Shown: piece after piece, positions 25,701 through 36,071 of the stretch
Layout of the letters: each line of letters starts with the position of its first letter
Position numbering within the stretch: position 1 is the stretch's first letter
Assembly: GCF_028583425.1 (NCBI RefSeq)
Contig: NC_072795.1
Coordinates: 11,183,001 to 11,247,000 of the forward strand
Source: Eublepharis macularius
Lineage: Eukaryota; Chordata; Lepidosauria; Squamata; Eublepharidae
DNA: 64,000 nucleotides
Direction of reading: 5' to 3'
Translations under genes and position numbers: made by a program
Notes under the pieces: model-generated
What the model was told of the DNA's origin: nothing
Seen by the model: only the letters and a program-made list of their open reading frames with translations
Database searches by the model: none

Positions 25701-28700
25701 TGCATGCTTGCGCAATTCTGTTTCGAGGTGGAGGGGAAATTATAACATCTAACCGTTGACGTGAATGATCAGAAGAAATGAGACATCTCTGTATTGTGGA
25801 GACCTCCCATTTCTCTCTCCACAAATCATGCACATCAACGTATAGATCCTGCAGGTTTTTTCCCTTCTCCAGAGAACCAGTGTGGTGCAGTGGTTAGAGT
25901 GTGACACCAGGACCTGGGAGACCCAGGTTCGAATCCCCACTCTGCCACGGAGCTTGCTGTGGGTGGACTTGGGCCGGTCATTCCCTCTTCGTCTAATCTG
26001 CCTCACAGGATTATTGTGAGGAGAAAATGCAGGAGAACAACAAGTCATTTGGGGTTTGTCATCTTCACAACAGGGTCCCCTTTTGGAGAGAGAGGCAGGT
26101 TATAAATGAAGTAAGTAGATAAAATTGTGCATTATAAGCGCACAGATGTTCTGTAAAAGTCACTGAGGTAACGAGGATATCAAAAGGGTTCCCTTCTTGG
26201 ATTCAGTGCTGCATTTAAATAGATTTAAGACAAGAGAATCTCTTCAGGAAGTTACTGGGTTGACCATTACAAGGCAGAAGGAGAGCATTGGTTGCATAAT
26301 AAACAAGGAAGGCAGATAAACGGGTAGAGGTCCAGGGAGCCACCTGGGGAGCTCGTTTTGATCCGTACTGAGCATAGAGAAATGAACAGACCTCTTCAGC
26401 TCTCAAGTCTTAGGGCCAAGCTACACATGACGAATGACACTTGAACGGCAAGTGGATTGAGTGGAGGGCAAGTGAACAGGGAGAAATACACTTGCCGTTC
26501 AAGTGTCATTCGTCATGTGTAGCTTGGCCCTTAGAAAGCTTGAATGATCTCGGGATTGGGGGAGGGGGGGAGGAACATTTGCTCTCGGCTGTCTTCACTG
26601 GCTGCTGCGAGCCTGGGTCAGAAGTTGTCTGTCAGACAGGGTTGGTGGGCTCCTGTCCTAAGATTTTCTCCAATCCTAAATTGCTTCAGGTTGGGCTCAG
26701 CCTGTGAGGAAGTATCCCTTCCTCTTGTGATAAGTTGTTTTTTCGCTTGTTTCTTAGACCCAAGCTGAAACCCGTGGACAAGGAATCTGAGGTGATAATG
26801 AAGTAAGCAGTTCTTAATTGGAATGTGCGACTTGCATTTCTTCCCCCGTTTCCCCCATCCACCGAGTAAATGTTCAAGGAGAACCGTTCCTCTCGCCCCT
26901 TTGCATGGAGCTGGGAATGTCAAAGCTTAGAGACATCAACTCAAAAACACAGGAAGTATCCACTGGTGCTGTTGCCTGGATCCTACCGTGCTCTGATTCT
27001 TCAGTCTCAAGACCATGAAGCACACTGTTGACTTCATGGCATCTGGTTCAAGAGGCAGTTTGGTCTTGCAAGCCTTGCGTATTAAGTATGCTTTTGTTGG
27101 CGGAGAACTGGCTGCCTTAGGATGTTGCATTGGACACCAGCGTGTTTCGTTCAGCAAATGAGCCAGTTTAGATTTGCATATCTAGAATGCGGACGAGAGG
27201 CAGCGAGTTGAAAAACTGGTGGGATTGCTCACAATGTGCTTGATATCAGGGGGACACAAATTTTGCCTTGGCTTACTTAACCATGCTCATTATGTGCAGT
27301 TTGTTAGGTGCAATCTCCAAATCTTAGTGTGTGCAGAGAATTTCCATAATAGAACGATGCTTGGATGCAGGCTCTCATGTACACACACAGACTGCAAATT
27401 GTCTGCATGTCCATCTCTTTAGTCTCCTCTTCTGACTTCCTGCTGTGTAGTATGTTGTGGGATACTGCAGCTAATAGGCTGAAAGGTGCGTTATTTCTGA
27501 GTCTGCACAGCAACCCTGAGATGTCGCAAGGAGGGGAGGGAGATGCATATTCCTGGCATGCTACACTACTCTGGCTACTGGTGGTGACTAGACAGCCGGT
27601 GTATTATAATGCTGAAGAGATGCAACTGCAAATCATAAAGTTCTTGGATTAAATCAGGTCTCTTTCATCAAATCCATAAGGGGCCTTAGGCCAACTTCTG
27701 TCTCTTTACCTTAGCCTCAGTTCACTCATTGGCAACATGGGGATAATAATTCTAACCTGTCTAACGGGATTAAGATAACGATCTTTGAAACCCTCTAATA
27801 ATGTTGCAAATGTTATTTTGTTATACTGCTAAATATTTTATTTAAGAGTAACACAAGCCCAGTAATTAATACTACTGTAATTTTCCCTGCCAAGGATCCC
27901 AAGGTGAGGGGAACATTTTGCTACTCCCTTTTGCACCCAGCTTCCTTGTCCCTTCCTCCGCAGGTTCCCTGATGGCTTCGAGAAATTTTCTCCTCCCATC
28001 TTGCAGTTGGATGAAGTGGACTTCTACTACGAGCCTGGTCATTACATCTTCCACTCCCTCTCTGTCTCTGCTGACCTGGAATCCCGCATCTGCGTGGTAT
28101 GGAAAGGGGTTTTCTGGCAGGAGTGGGACAGCAGGGCTGAGAAATGACCCAAATGTGACACTTGGCTTTGTGACCAGACCGGCCGCCTGATAAATCTGGA
28201 CAGGGCTGTGATGCCGCTTTGGTTCCAGGGAGATTCAAAATGGTTTGGCCAATTCCAATCACTCTCCACTTAAAAAGGCAGGCTCTTACCAAACTGTTAA
28301 GAGCTCTTTGTAGGAAAATTCTCACTTGGGTGTCCCTATGTCAAGGACTCTGTTGGCCCCGCTTTTTTTGTAGCCACGTTACTATTTTCGGATAGATTGC
28401 AAGAAGTACTAATGGTTTCATGAAAACTAGCCCAACTCGATTCTCTAAAACTGGCAGGTGTGTTGTCCTTGCTTCAGCCTGTGCGTACCATCTCTGAAGT
28501 CATTTGGTGGATCAGACCCATGCAGGGCCTGCTGCTCCTCTGAGCAACTGGCATATTGCCTCTGGACATGGAGGCTCACATGCTTCCTACAGATTTGCAT
28601 TTTGCACTGAAATTTGGCCTTGTTATCTTTAGTGGGTCAGCTGGGTAAGTCTGAGGAAGAACGAAATAGAAGTTCAGTGGCACCTTAAAGACCAACAGCA

Positions 28701-31700
28701 TTTATTCCAGTACGGGTTTCCTTAAGACAGAGCTCACATCCTTCAGGTACGATAGGAGAAAAGTGACAGGCTTACCTTTACGTATCTAAACAGGAAAGCA
28801 TAGCAGACCCAAACTAAGATTTCTGATCACTGCTGCCCCTGTGCTCTGTACCCCAGACTGCCTTCTCCTCACTTGACAGACTCTCAGGCCAGTGACAGAG
28901 TTCTGGAGATGTGTCCTTCATCCTTTCATCTAGGTAGGGGAGAATGGAGCTGGCAAGTCCACTATGTTGAAGATCCTGATGGGAGACCTGGCGCCTGTCC
29001 AAGGGATCAGGCATGCCCACAGGTACAAAGGGGCAGGCGGGCTTGGGGGAGCTGGGGAGGGCTGTGGTGGGGAGGGTCAGCTATGGAAAGCGGCAAATGT
29101 GCTGTTAAGCTATGACAACAACCTTTTTTTCCTCATTGGAATTGCTTTAGCTGTCTGGCAGAGGGTGCCAACATGACTCTGGTGGTGGTCTGAAGGGCAG
29201 ACCCTGGCTCCTTCAGATGCTGCAGTTTTTGACTGTGTGAATGTCCCTGCTTTTTTAACGAATAAAGCAAGTTTCTGGTCTTTCTGGGTGCAGGGGGGAA
29301 TCGCCATCCCAAAAGGTGGATACTTTTCATTCAATGTTTTAGACATTAGCAGAGCAGTCGGAGGCCAAGTGTCAGCTTTTCTGGGCTCTACCACCCCCAC
29401 CCACCCCCGCCATCCAATTCATCCACTCTAAAACTCGTGTCCCTTTCTTAAATGACTTGTGCTCTTTTTCTCCATTCCCTTCATTACTCTGGCCACTTTC
29501 TGGAACAAAAATCCAGATCATTCTGAAACTGAACTAAGGTATGGGAGTTCAGTATGAAATTCCGTCTACTTTCCACAGCATATTCCAGCGACTAAATTGA
29601 CCTGCTGGTTCTCAAGGACCAATCACATACAATTCCAGGCCCCCTTCCCCACCCCATGTGCTAATAGCTGAAGTTTCAGCCTCTGCTTACAAGAACAGTA
29701 AAGTATAAGCAGAGTTCCGCCATTCCCAGTCTTTTCTGGTCACCACCCCTTGCTGTTGATGCCCGGCACAGACATCCCCTCCTGCAAGTTCTTTGGGATG
29801 TCCAGAGTAGCAGTTATGAGACTGACCAGCCTTCCCACCCACACCCAGTCCTTTGGGATGTGCCGCAGACTTGGGAGAGATCACCTTGTGGTTTTGGGAA
29901 AGCAGAAGCCCAAGTCTCTCACTATTTCCCCTTTTCTCTGAAGTCCAGGCTCTGCCCCTTCCCCCCAGAGTTCTGTGTGTGTGGCTGAAGACTCCAGGAG
30001 GATTGGTGATGCCATCAGTAATGGCCGGTTATTAATCCAAGGGTTGTATACCCAGAGTAGACATAATGTAAGGAAGAGACCCAGCAGTGACAAACGTGAG
30101 GGGGAGGGATTTGGGGGATCTTCAGCACATGGTTTGTTGCCCAAAGCAGAGTCAGCGTAGGAATTGTGGATAACACATATCCTGAGGCAACTGCAGTACT
30201 TGCCTTCTGTCGCTGAGGGAGAATGTGGCACTTGTACCTAATGCAGAAGGGAAGCAGAAGAGCTGTTTCTTCCCTCAGGCCCTGTCAGCAACAGGAGGTC
30301 ATATCTGGGGAAAGACTGTCTACAGTAGTTCTCTCTTTCTTTGTTGGCAGGAACCTTAAGATCGGTTATTTCAGTCAGCACCATGTCGATCAGTTGGACC
30401 TGGACATTAGTGCCACGGAGTTACTCGCAAAGAAGTTCCCAGGTGATCTTTGGGGCTTCCTGTGGGAATGTATGGTGAGAGATCTCAGCTTGGTGGAGCA
30501 AACTGCAATGGAGACCACACTCTTCACAGCCCTTCACACCACTCTCTAGCAAAACTAGGTGCTATGTGGTCAGCTTTGAGGCCATGTAATGAATTTTTAT
30601 CCACGTCTTACTAAGGCTTCCACTGTCTCAGACTAAACATTTATCTTTACTCCTGGACAGCTTTCAGCACTTAGTTAAGACCCGCAAACCAGAACTTGCT
30701 TTTTAAACAGCACTGCTTATCAGTACAAATTATTTATAGGGTTCTTCTTGCAAAACTTTTTCCCATCAAGACACAGAGTCCTTCTAGAGTTTTTATTTAT
30801 TTATCTTTATTGAAATACACTCTAGACTTTTAAAGAAGATATCAAAACATATATTATTAATATAAATCCTACAAAGATAGAACACAGAAGTTCAATAAGA
30901 ATTAGGTTTGCTAACATTTCCTAATTAACTCTTAAGTTTAAATCAATCAAAATCTGTACAAAATGCATTAAGATTCCCATAGCAATGGTAAAAATCTCAC
31001 CTAGGTCCTCATGAGATGTCTTTCAGTCAAAACTCTGACATACTATCTGAGTTGGCAATTTTTATAGGTTATCTTATGCAAAAATCTAAGTTATTTTTCA
31101 TGTGATCGCATAGATAAACTATGATTGGTTTAACACTTAATTAAATTGTATAACATTCTAATTAACCAGAAATTGACGTTATATCCAACTTGCAAAATAA
31201 ATGTATAAATCTGTGAAAAATGACAGGAAGAGTTAAGTGAGTAGATCAGCACTGGTCCATTCTATGATTGGAGGACATTAATCTAGACACTGTCCACCAC
31301 TTTTAATTAGCTGTCAAAGATGAAAGTATACCTGTGTTGGTTATATAACAAGTGAGAAAAAAACTACAATAGAGTTCATGCAGAGTTCAGAAGTTCACTA
31401 GAATACATATGTATTGCTTCAGTATAATGAGCTCTAATCTGTATCACTGTAACAGCCGTTGTTATGCTTTTCTAAGATTTACAGTATCTTACAATCATTT
31501 AAAGGGCAAGAACACATCTTCTGTACAGCACCTAGTTTGCTTTCGGAACATTATTAGTATTTTGTACAAGCGGGTGTCCTGTAATTCACCCGTTACTGTC
31601 TAATGACCAGAACGCAACAAATCCCTTTTCTCGCCATCTGGTTCTTCTTTCTCAGACCAGGCAGGCAGGCTTTGTGTCATATTGGCCTTCTTTCCTAGTT

Positions 31701-32160
31701 GTCACTTAATGTATGATCCCCTTTGATCTTCTCTGAATGTCACACGGTCATGCCCAGATCAAGTTGGACACGGAGTTCAAGAGGCCCTAGTATAGTGATC
31801 CTGTCCCTGATGCAGCGTGGCTGTGCTGTGACGCCTTCTTTGTCTGTTCTAGGGAAGACAGAGGAGGAATACCGTCACCAGCTGGGATGCTATGGGGTGT
31901 CTGGAGAGTTGGCAGTCCGCCCTGTTGCCAGCCTGTCCGGAGGCCAGAAGAGCCGGGTGGCATTTGCCCAGATGACCATGCCCTGGTGATGTTTCTGTTC
32001 TTTCTCTGCGTTTTATATCTTAGAGCTGTAGGAGTCTGTTGTGCTTAATGGGGAGAAAATGAGTCCTTGAACGTTCCCCTTGTTTAACTTGCATGTTATT
32101 TCCTGCACAGTTGGCACTTCCACATGTGAATGACATCCTCTTCCACTGAGTTATGGCCCC

Positions 32161-32214
<54 letters not shown>

Positions 32215-33601
32215 CATTCAATTTATATACCACCCTTCAGGGCAACTTAATGCCCACTCAGAGAGGTTTACAGTGTGTCATTATTATCCCCATAACAAAA
32301 CACCCTGTGAGGTGGGTGGGGTTGAGAGAGCTCTGAGAGAGCTGTGACTGACCCAAGGTCACCCAGCTGGCTTCCAAGTGGAGGAGTGGGGAATCAAACC
32401 TGGCTCTCCAGATTAGTGTCCCGCGCTCTTAACCGCTACACCAAACTGGCTCTCATACCTTCATACTGAATAATGCCTTAGGCCAGTTGTTTCCCAGAGA
32501 CCATGCTTAGAACTAAGAGATACTAAGATCCTGGGTCAAACCAAAGGTCCATCTGCCAAGTTTGGAGACCCCTTGACACTAGATGTGCCACATATTAAAC
32601 TCGGGGCCTTCCACATGCAATGTGTTCTGGCTGAGCTGTGGCCTCTCACCTTTTCAAACAAGGAGGGTCCCGCTCAGTGTTTTGCTATGCTATCTTCTCA
32701 GAGAGCCTGGGTGTCATGTACTTATCTTAGGCAATGATGGGTTTGTGTCACAGGAGCGTCTGGCCAGCCACTGAGCTTTCAGGTGGTCTTAATGCTACAG
32801 GTTCACTATCGGCAAGCTGAGATGTGCCTCTTGAGTTGTGGGCTGGCACTCTTCCCAGCACATCCCAGATTCACGTAGGGTTTTTTTTTTCAGCCCCAAC
32901 TTCTACATTCTGGATGAACCGACGAACCACCTGGACATGGAGACCATTGAGTCTTTGGCAAAGGCACTGAACAAATTCCGGGTAAATCTCTGTGCGGTTC
33001 TGTGTGGATATGCTCACTTCCTGCAGCTTCAGTGCTGCTTCACCTACTATCAGTGATACGGAGCTCTTCAGGGGCACTGTCTCTCAGTGGTGATATAGCA
33101 CATGTGACTATTGTTGAACCAGAATTCCCAAGCTGTAGATGTTCTAGAGAAATGCACATTCTTCCCTGCCAAACATGAGCAAGCCTGCACATGTGCATAT
33201 CTGACCCCTGTTGGCGCAGCAGCCACAATGCAGAGCCTCCCTTCAGTGTAAACCTGCATTAATAGAGTTCCTTAATGCATAAGCAGATCTAATGTGATGG
33301 CTGTTCCCCATGGCAGAAAGGGGATAAAAATGAGTTACAAATTATGATAGTGGGTGCAGGGCTGGTGTGGCCACAATCCCACCCCCCTCCACCACCACCC
33401 CACAGCCACCATGTGAAGTATTGTTTGTCCATCTTGTCCTAGGGTGGCCTGATCCTTGTTTCCCACGATGAGCGCTTTATCCGGCTGGTGTGTCAGGAGC
33501 TGTGGGTGTGCGGGAATGGCACCGTGCAGCGCATCGATGGAGGCTTTGACGAGTATAGAAACATCTTGCAGGAGCAGTTCCGGAAGGAGGGCTTTCTATA
33601 A
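7759..33601 (+). CDS. ABCF3: ABCF3, ATP-binding cassette subfamily F member 3 (21 exons, complete)
   Basis: Exons: 7759-7834, 14552-14699, 15032-15111, 16090-16142, 16554-16651, 17928-18050, 18993-19259, 19340-19420, 21279-21338, 21572-21628, 22048-22070, 24238-24293, 24486-24686, 25563-25639, 26758-26802, 27964-28096, 28934-29022, 30351-30442, 31853-31985, 32894-32981, 33443-33601. All have GT-AG junctions and sum to 712 codons plus stop, against 709 in human. The start [18 protein letters not shown] matches vertebrate ABCF3. NBD1: Walker A GRNGLGKT (213-220), signature FSGGW (331-335), Walker B and catalytic Glu LLLLDE (351-356), switch His385. An ABC-F linker follows. NBD2: GENGAGKST (528-536), LSGGQ (614-618), ILDE (636-639), His668. 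There are no membrane segments. ABC-F proteins are soluble ATPases; yeast Gcn20 is the family model for translation control, and ABCF3 is linked to antiviral and growth functions. No damage is visible. Confidence 0.97.
8046..8357. mobile_element. Two adjoining family A MITE copies (ABCF3 intron 1)
   Basis: 8050-8191 runs from 'gaaattcctggagatttggg' to 'ggaggttggcaaacctag'. 8191-8357 ends in 'gaggttggcaaccctg'. Both are diverged family A copies. I could not define target duplications. Confidence 0.6.
8560..9260. repeat. Mixed SINE and dispersed-repeat fragments, intron 1
   Basis: 8560-8640 is an arm of the palindromic family ('attttcagggtattcccttt'). 8870-9050 resembles the T-rich tail of a reptile SINE ('aggcagcttacaatt'). 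9065-9260 is a minus-strand tRNA-Ala-like SINE fragment ending in 'gattgagcccaggaccttct'. Between 8641 and 8869 I see nothing. Confidence 0.5.
9584..9774. mobile_element. Harbinger-type MITE with CAG target duplication
   Basis: A 191-bp element has inverted ends GGCTGTTTCTACACG and, on the complement of the right end, GGCCGTTCCCACACATC. CAG flanks both ends (9581-9583 and 9775-9777). Three-base duplications of CWG or TWA type fit PIF/Harbinger. It lies in ABCF3 intron 1. Confidence 0.65.
9925..10195 (-). mobile_element. L3/CR1-like LINE 3' remnant, intron 1
   Basis: Contains 'caattttataaacttctgtc' and a decayed CR1-clade 3' region in antisense. A second remnant of the same type is at 12410-12730. 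Both are old and non-coding. Confidence 0.6.
10239..10555. mobile_element. Palindromic hAT-type MITE, family C
   Basis: Begins CAGGACTTTTTTTCTGGG and ends AAAAAAAGCCTTG. It is flanked by TGTTTCAT (10231-10238) and CGTTTCAT (10556-10563), a 7/8 duplication. It shares the long inverted arms around the 'gatctccagacagagggg' block with 6315-6571. Confidence 0.8.
10700..10905 (-). mobile_element. 5S rRNA-derived SINE, single unit
   Basis: The right part, 'catcagccctgcttagcat' and 'gagatctgacaaggtcaggc', is the complement of a 5S rRNA-like head. The left part resembles 'gaggtggttggccgttgcct'. The repeat is read on the minus strand. Tandem two-unit copies of the family lie at 18360-18665 and 23080-23375. 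Confidence 0.65.
10906..12405. other. ABCF3 intron 1, mostly unassigned, with a short hairpin
   Basis: Nothing coding is seen. A near-perfect inverted repeat at 11365-11405 pairs TGCATGCATTTTTCA with TGAAAAATGCATGCA across an 11-nt centre. A poly-G run lies near 11238. Confidence 0.5.
12410..12730 (-). mobile_element. L3/CR1-like LINE 3' remnant, intron 1
   Basis: Matches the order of 9925-10195: 'aattttataaacctctatca', then 'gatcattttgagtgccct', then 'actgaacacactcttcca'. The CR1-clade 3' region is in antisense and decayed. Confidence 0.65.
13010..13368. mobile_element. hAT-type element with exact 8-bp TSD, intron 1
   Basis: A 359-bp element begins TAGAGGTGGACACGAACTG and ends CAGTTCGTGCCCATCTCTA. 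GTATTCAC is duplicated at 13002-13009 and 13369-13376. Its inverted ends of about 19 bp are the longest clean hAT-type ends in the window. It has no coding capacity. Confidence 0.9.
13560..13880 (+). mobile_element. L2-type LINE 3' end
   Basis: Carries the usual L2 3'UTR order: 'ggtgaagacctttctgtttg', then 'ggttttaactgctttttgac', ending in 'caagatacgaatattttaaa' and an AT-rich tail. A second copy of this end lies at 60150-60485. Confidence 0.6.
13889..14425 (-). mobile_element. CR1-type LINE 3' remnant
   Basis: Reads from the CR1 3' end ('ggtcatctagtccaacccc') through 'aggaagttcttcctaatgt' to 'acacagcactccagatgagt', the standard CR1 3' block in antisense. It abuts ABCF3 exon 2. Confidence 0.8.
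15245..15465 (-). mobile_element. tRNA-Ala-like SINE, intron 3
   Basis: Ends in 'gattgaagctgggaccatct' and 'acaactgaaccacagcccc', the complement of a tRNA-like head (B box GGTCCCAGCTTCAATC). Related copies are at 18690-18900, 19500-19685, 23945-24130 and 48125-48225. Confidence 0.6.
15466..16089. other. ABCF3 intron 3 remainder, nothing recognised
   Basis: No gene, RNA or definable repeat is seen between the SINE and exon 4. Confidence 0.4.
16795..16915. repeat. Palindromic dispersed repeat, intron 5
   Basis: Both arms are present: 'gtccagtagcatcttagaga' on the left and 'aggtgctaccggactcagat' on the right, around 'gtataagctttcgagactca'. Confidence 0.65.
16916..17927. other. ABCF3 intron 5 remainder, nothing recognised
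   Basis: A poly-G tract lies at about 17703-17712. No coding exon or named repeat is seen. Confidence 0.4.
18360..18665 (-). mobile_element. Dimeric 5S rRNA-derived SINE, intron 6
   Basis: Unit 1 contains 'gagaagcagaggtggtttgc' and the 5S-like 'gaccctgcttagtttccaac'. Unit 2, after a 'gccaccttcctcccacagta' spacer, contains 'cccatccaagcaccaaccct'. Both are complements of a 5S rRNA head. The same two-unit design, with the same spacer type, recurs at 23080-23375. Confidence 0.7.
18690..18900 (-). mobile_element. tRNA-Ala-like SINE, intron 6
   Basis: Ends in 'gtgcaaagcagatgctcagc' and 'cctgagctgcagcc', the complement of a tRNA-like head with A and B boxes. It follows the 5S SINE dimer and precedes exon 7. 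Confidence 0.6.
19500..19685 (-). mobile_element. tRNA-Ala-like SINE fragment, intron 8
   Basis: Contains 'ctgaccatttatccaagaag', 'agaagtctttgacatcacct' and 'ccttctgcctgccaaacacg', the order seen in the other copies, with more decay. Confidence 0.5.
20390..20552. repeat. Palindromic dispersed repeat, intron 8
   Basis: Left arm 'tttgagtccagtgacatctt', centre 'gggtataagctttcgagaat', right arm 'cctgccgttctattgcagac' followed by 'caacacagctct'. The rest of intron 8 (19686-20389 and 20553-21278) shows nothing I can name, apart from a poly-G run near 20696. Confidence 0.65.
22071..23079. other. ABCF3 intron 11, first part, nothing recognised
   Basis: No coding exon or repeat with definable ends is seen before the 5S SINE dimer. 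Confidence 0.4.
23080..23375 (-). mobile_element. Dimeric 5S rRNA-derived SINE, intron 11
   Basis: The two units have the same order as 18360-18665: 'tgccatcaagttgcaactga', 'gagaagcagaggtggtttgc', 'gaccctgcttcgtttctgag', spacer 'gccaccctcccgcccacagt', then 'cccatccaagtaccaaagct'. The shared two-unit structure argues for a dimeric family, not a chance tandem. Confidence 0.7.
23945..24130 (-). mobile_element. tRNA-Ala-like SINE fragment, intron 11
   Basis: Contains 'ggtccgtctaacccagtgca' and 'gggctttgaacccaggatca', the B-box complement. 23376-23944 is otherwise unassigned. Confidence 0.5.
24687..25562. other. ABCF3 intron 13, nothing recognised
   Basis: An open frame at 25007-25219 has no recognisable domain and no matching splice context. 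Confidence 0.4.
25873..26120 (+). mobile_element. tRNA-derived SINE, intron 14
   Basis: The A-box region 'tggtgcagtggttagagtg' and the B box 'ggttcgaatcccc' read in the sense direction. The tail 'gttataaatgaagtaagtag' closes the element. Confidence 0.75.
26413..26530. mobile_element. Near-perfect palindromic Harbinger-type MITE with TTA TSD
   Basis: A 118-bp element has inverted arms of about 40 bp beginning GGGCCAAGCTACACATGACG. TTA is present on both sides (26410-26412 and 26531-26533). Three-base TWA duplications are typical of PIF/Harbinger. The arms appear almost identical, which suggests a young copy. It lies in ABCF3 intron 14. Confidence 0.8.
26803..27963. other. ABCF3 intron 15, nothing recognised
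   Basis: No coding exon or named repeat is seen. Confidence 0.4.
28097..28933. repeat. ABCF3 intron 16 with one palindromic-repeat arm
   Basis: 28663-28750 carries 'agaagttcagtggcacctta' and 'aagaccaacagcatt', one arm of the palindromic family. The rest is unassigned. Confidence 0.5.
29023..30350. other. ABCF3 intron 17, nothing recognised
   Basis: No exon, RNA gene or definable repeat is supported. Confidence 0.4.
30443..31852. other. ABCF3 intron 18, AT-rich, unassigned
   Basis: 30780-31600 is clearly more AT-rich than its surroundings, starting at 'tttttatttatttatcttta'. It may be an old interspersed element, but no RT motif, tRNA box or paired ends can be seen. Confidence 0.4.
32163..32455 (-). 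mobile_element. tRNA-derived SINE with an (AAT)n tract, intron 19
   Basis: A TAA repeat of about 16 units (32163-32211) forms the tail. The body includes 'cacccttcagggcaacttaa' and 'gacccaaggtcacccagctg'. The complement of a tRNA head ('ggaatcaaacctggctct', then 'aaccgctacaccaaactgg') ends at about 32455. Related copies are at 40298-40543 and 59904-60142. 32520-32660 may hold a further SINE fragment. Confidence 0.78.
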
Positions 33602-34568
33602 AGCAGCTGTCCGGACTGCGTGTGAGCTGGCTGGGAGTGGAGCAGGCTGCACAGTGGTCCTCGTCCAACCAGTGGCGCAGCAGGGACTTTGCCTACATCA
33701 TGTGAATGTTTGCTGTGCAATCAGCTGGATGAAGCCTTCCCTTGGAAACCAGTGTCTGCTGGGAGGGGTGGTGTGCAAGAAGGGATTTGGAGGAGGAAAG
33801 GGAATCTCCCTTTTGCTGCTGCTGGATCGGTGTCATGTCTCTGCTGGGCAGGGACCAAAGGACAGTGAAGAGAAGGGCGGACAGTGTCCTGGGCTGCTTC
33901 GTGGAAGGGCGTGTGGGTGCGTTGGGAGTCTGCTGCCAGCAATCCCTTTTCTTTCCATATGTCTGGTTGTAGAATAAAATCTGCCACTGCTGCCATGTTC
34001 AAAGAGCAGAGGAGGAGGTTTCTGGGCATAAATGCTGCTCTGTACTGCACTTTCGGTAGCGTCTCCAGAAATGAGGCAAAGCTGTAAACCCAGCTTTGAA
34101 ATGGTTGAGGTGGAGTGAGCCTCCTTCCTCCCCCCCTCTCCGCCCTCCAATATTCTGCAGCAAAGAGGTGCCACCTCTTCACGTGCCAATCAAGATCCTC
34201 TTAGGGAAGCATCTCTCTCGTCAAGGCTTTGCCTTAAGTTGCCCTGGTGTTTTTCCTGCTCAGAAGGCAACACCTTTCTTTTCTGAAAGGTGGTTGTGTC
34301 TTCCTCTTCACCTTTGGCTGTGACCTCTGGAAGGGGCAAGCATTGTATAAGCCAAAGTAGTCTGGTAGGGAGGGAAATACAGCAGCTCGCCCTACTGTCT
34401 GCCCAGATGATCGTGGTCCTTCTTCTTGTGGCCTTGGGCTAAGCTTCTGTAGAAGCTAATATTCAGCATTACCCACTCTGGTCTCCAAAATCTTCAAGGT
34501 CTAAACTCCACGCAGGACTATGTTCTGCCCCAGCTAACGCACCCTGTCTTAGTGATACTACAAATAAA
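33602..34568 (+). terminator. ABCF3: ABCF3 3'UTR with two candidate polyA signals
   Basis: After the stop codon, AATAAA occurs at 33973-33978 and 34563-34568. Either could end the transcript, giving 3'UTRs of roughly 0.4 or 1.0 kb. Confidence 0.6.
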
Positions 34569-34589
34569 ATGGTTTTATGTTGCTTAACG

Positions 34590-35070
34590 GTCAAGCACTT
34601 GTTCATCTCTCTTCATCAACACTTGAAGCTGCTCTGTAAATAAAACGGAATCTCTCTAGCTTTGGAGTTCTTCCATTTTCTATTTTCTACCAAGTCTGCC
34701 TTTACCTCTGCCGACGGTGATAGAGGTGGGTGTGCCCAGAGGAAGCCAGTTTTAACTTCACCCCACAAAATGCCCTGTGGTGCTGAAGAATCTAGCTTTT
34801 GTGAGCAACATTTTCTGTCCTCAGCTTTTTTAGCTTTGAAAAAAAGCAGGTGTCCTGTCCTCATCATCTTGTGGAAGGAAGGCCTTGAAAACAAAATGGA
34901 CCTAAACTCCTTTATGCCTTTGTCCCTCCCTGAGTCTCCTGACTGGTCAACCCAGGCCCCCCCCCCCCCGGTTTATCCTTAGCAAATTTGCAATATGTGA
35001 AATTAGCAGAAGTGGAAGTCAGTTGATACAAATGTGCTGTATGTAAGAGAACGTAAGAGGCATGGCCACC
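34590..35070. other. Intergenic, nothing recognised
   Basis: A poly-C run lies near 34961. No gene or definable repeat is seen before the Harbinger element. Confidence 0.4.
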
Positions 35071-35586
35071 CTGGGGGATTCCGCATAATCGATTTTGATC
35101 GAACTTTCTGAGCAGTCGTGCTGCAGTGGAGTCGTACAAATCCACCGCTCCCCGATTCCACATTAACGCTTTTGTTTCGCATTGATATTTCATTTCATCA
35201 TGCTCAAAGTCCATCGTGCGGAATTTGCCAGGATAAAAATCGATTCCTCGTCGCTTTTTCCGGGGGAAGTGTCGAATGATGCATGTCGGGGTTTTTTTTC
35301 TTCAAAAAAAACGTTGCTACGTATAAACGTTGCATCAAACCAACACATTAAAAAAAAATGCTCACAAAAACACGTTGATACATATAAACGTTGCATCAAA
35401 CAAACATATTGGATAGGCCAGAGCACTTCCCGCCGATATTGTGGAATGAGTATTGGCTATTGGCATTGGGAGGGAAAATTGTTACCAATGACCCCGCCTC
35501 TATCTTTCCCGCTTTCTTCTTGAGCGGTGTGGTATAGCGATTGGTGGTGTTGAGGGCAGTGTGGTGGTTGGTATCAGTTCTTTCCT

Positions 35587-36021
35587 GTGAAAATGAGGGC
35601 TCGAGCTGTGAATATACTGTCAGCGATATGCGTGATTATTCTTGCCATGAAATCCATGATCGATGCCTGCACTATGTTCATGAAAAAAATGTGTGCCAGA
35701 GGGCAGGCTCTCCTAGAGAGTTCCTTCTATCAGCGCCCAAAAAGGTCGCAAATAGAACTTTTCAAACGCAGGAGAAATACTCGGCGACAACATCAGAAAT
35801 GGATAGCTCTCTCTGGAATTACTGTTTCACGTCGCTACTGGGTATATAGTAGGGACTGGTGGGACAATTTTGTTTTGACCTCCTGGGATGATGAACACTG
35901 GATAAGCAGCTTCCATATGACGAGAGCAACCTTCATGGAGATTGTAAGTCTTCTGAAGGAAAGAAGACTCAGGCAGTCCACCGTGATGCGTAAGCTGGTA
36001 TCTGTGGAACAGCGTGTGTGA
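35587..36021 (+). pseudogene. Harbinger transposase, N-terminal fragment
   Basis: A 144-codon open frame contains YWVYSRDWWDNFVLTSWDDE and then SSFHMTRATFMEIVSLL, the characteristic region before the DDE domain of HARBI1-like Harbinger transposases. It ends shortly after SVEQRV, where family members continue into the DDE nuclease. No downstream DDE residues are found before the convergent minus-strand gene, so the catalytic domain has been lost by internal deletion. The N-terminal 50 residues are hydrophobic or basic and may come from non-coding sequence joined in frame. Confidence 0.78.
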
Positions 36022-36071
36022 CCTTGAGGTAAAGCTGCTGGAGTGCTGCCTGCAGTATTGATGCTTGACAT

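Noticed and set aside
25873-25960. tRNA-like sequence with A and B boxes
   Set aside because: It is the head of a SINE followed by SINE body and tail, not a tRNA gene; the same applies to the other tRNA-like heads listed.
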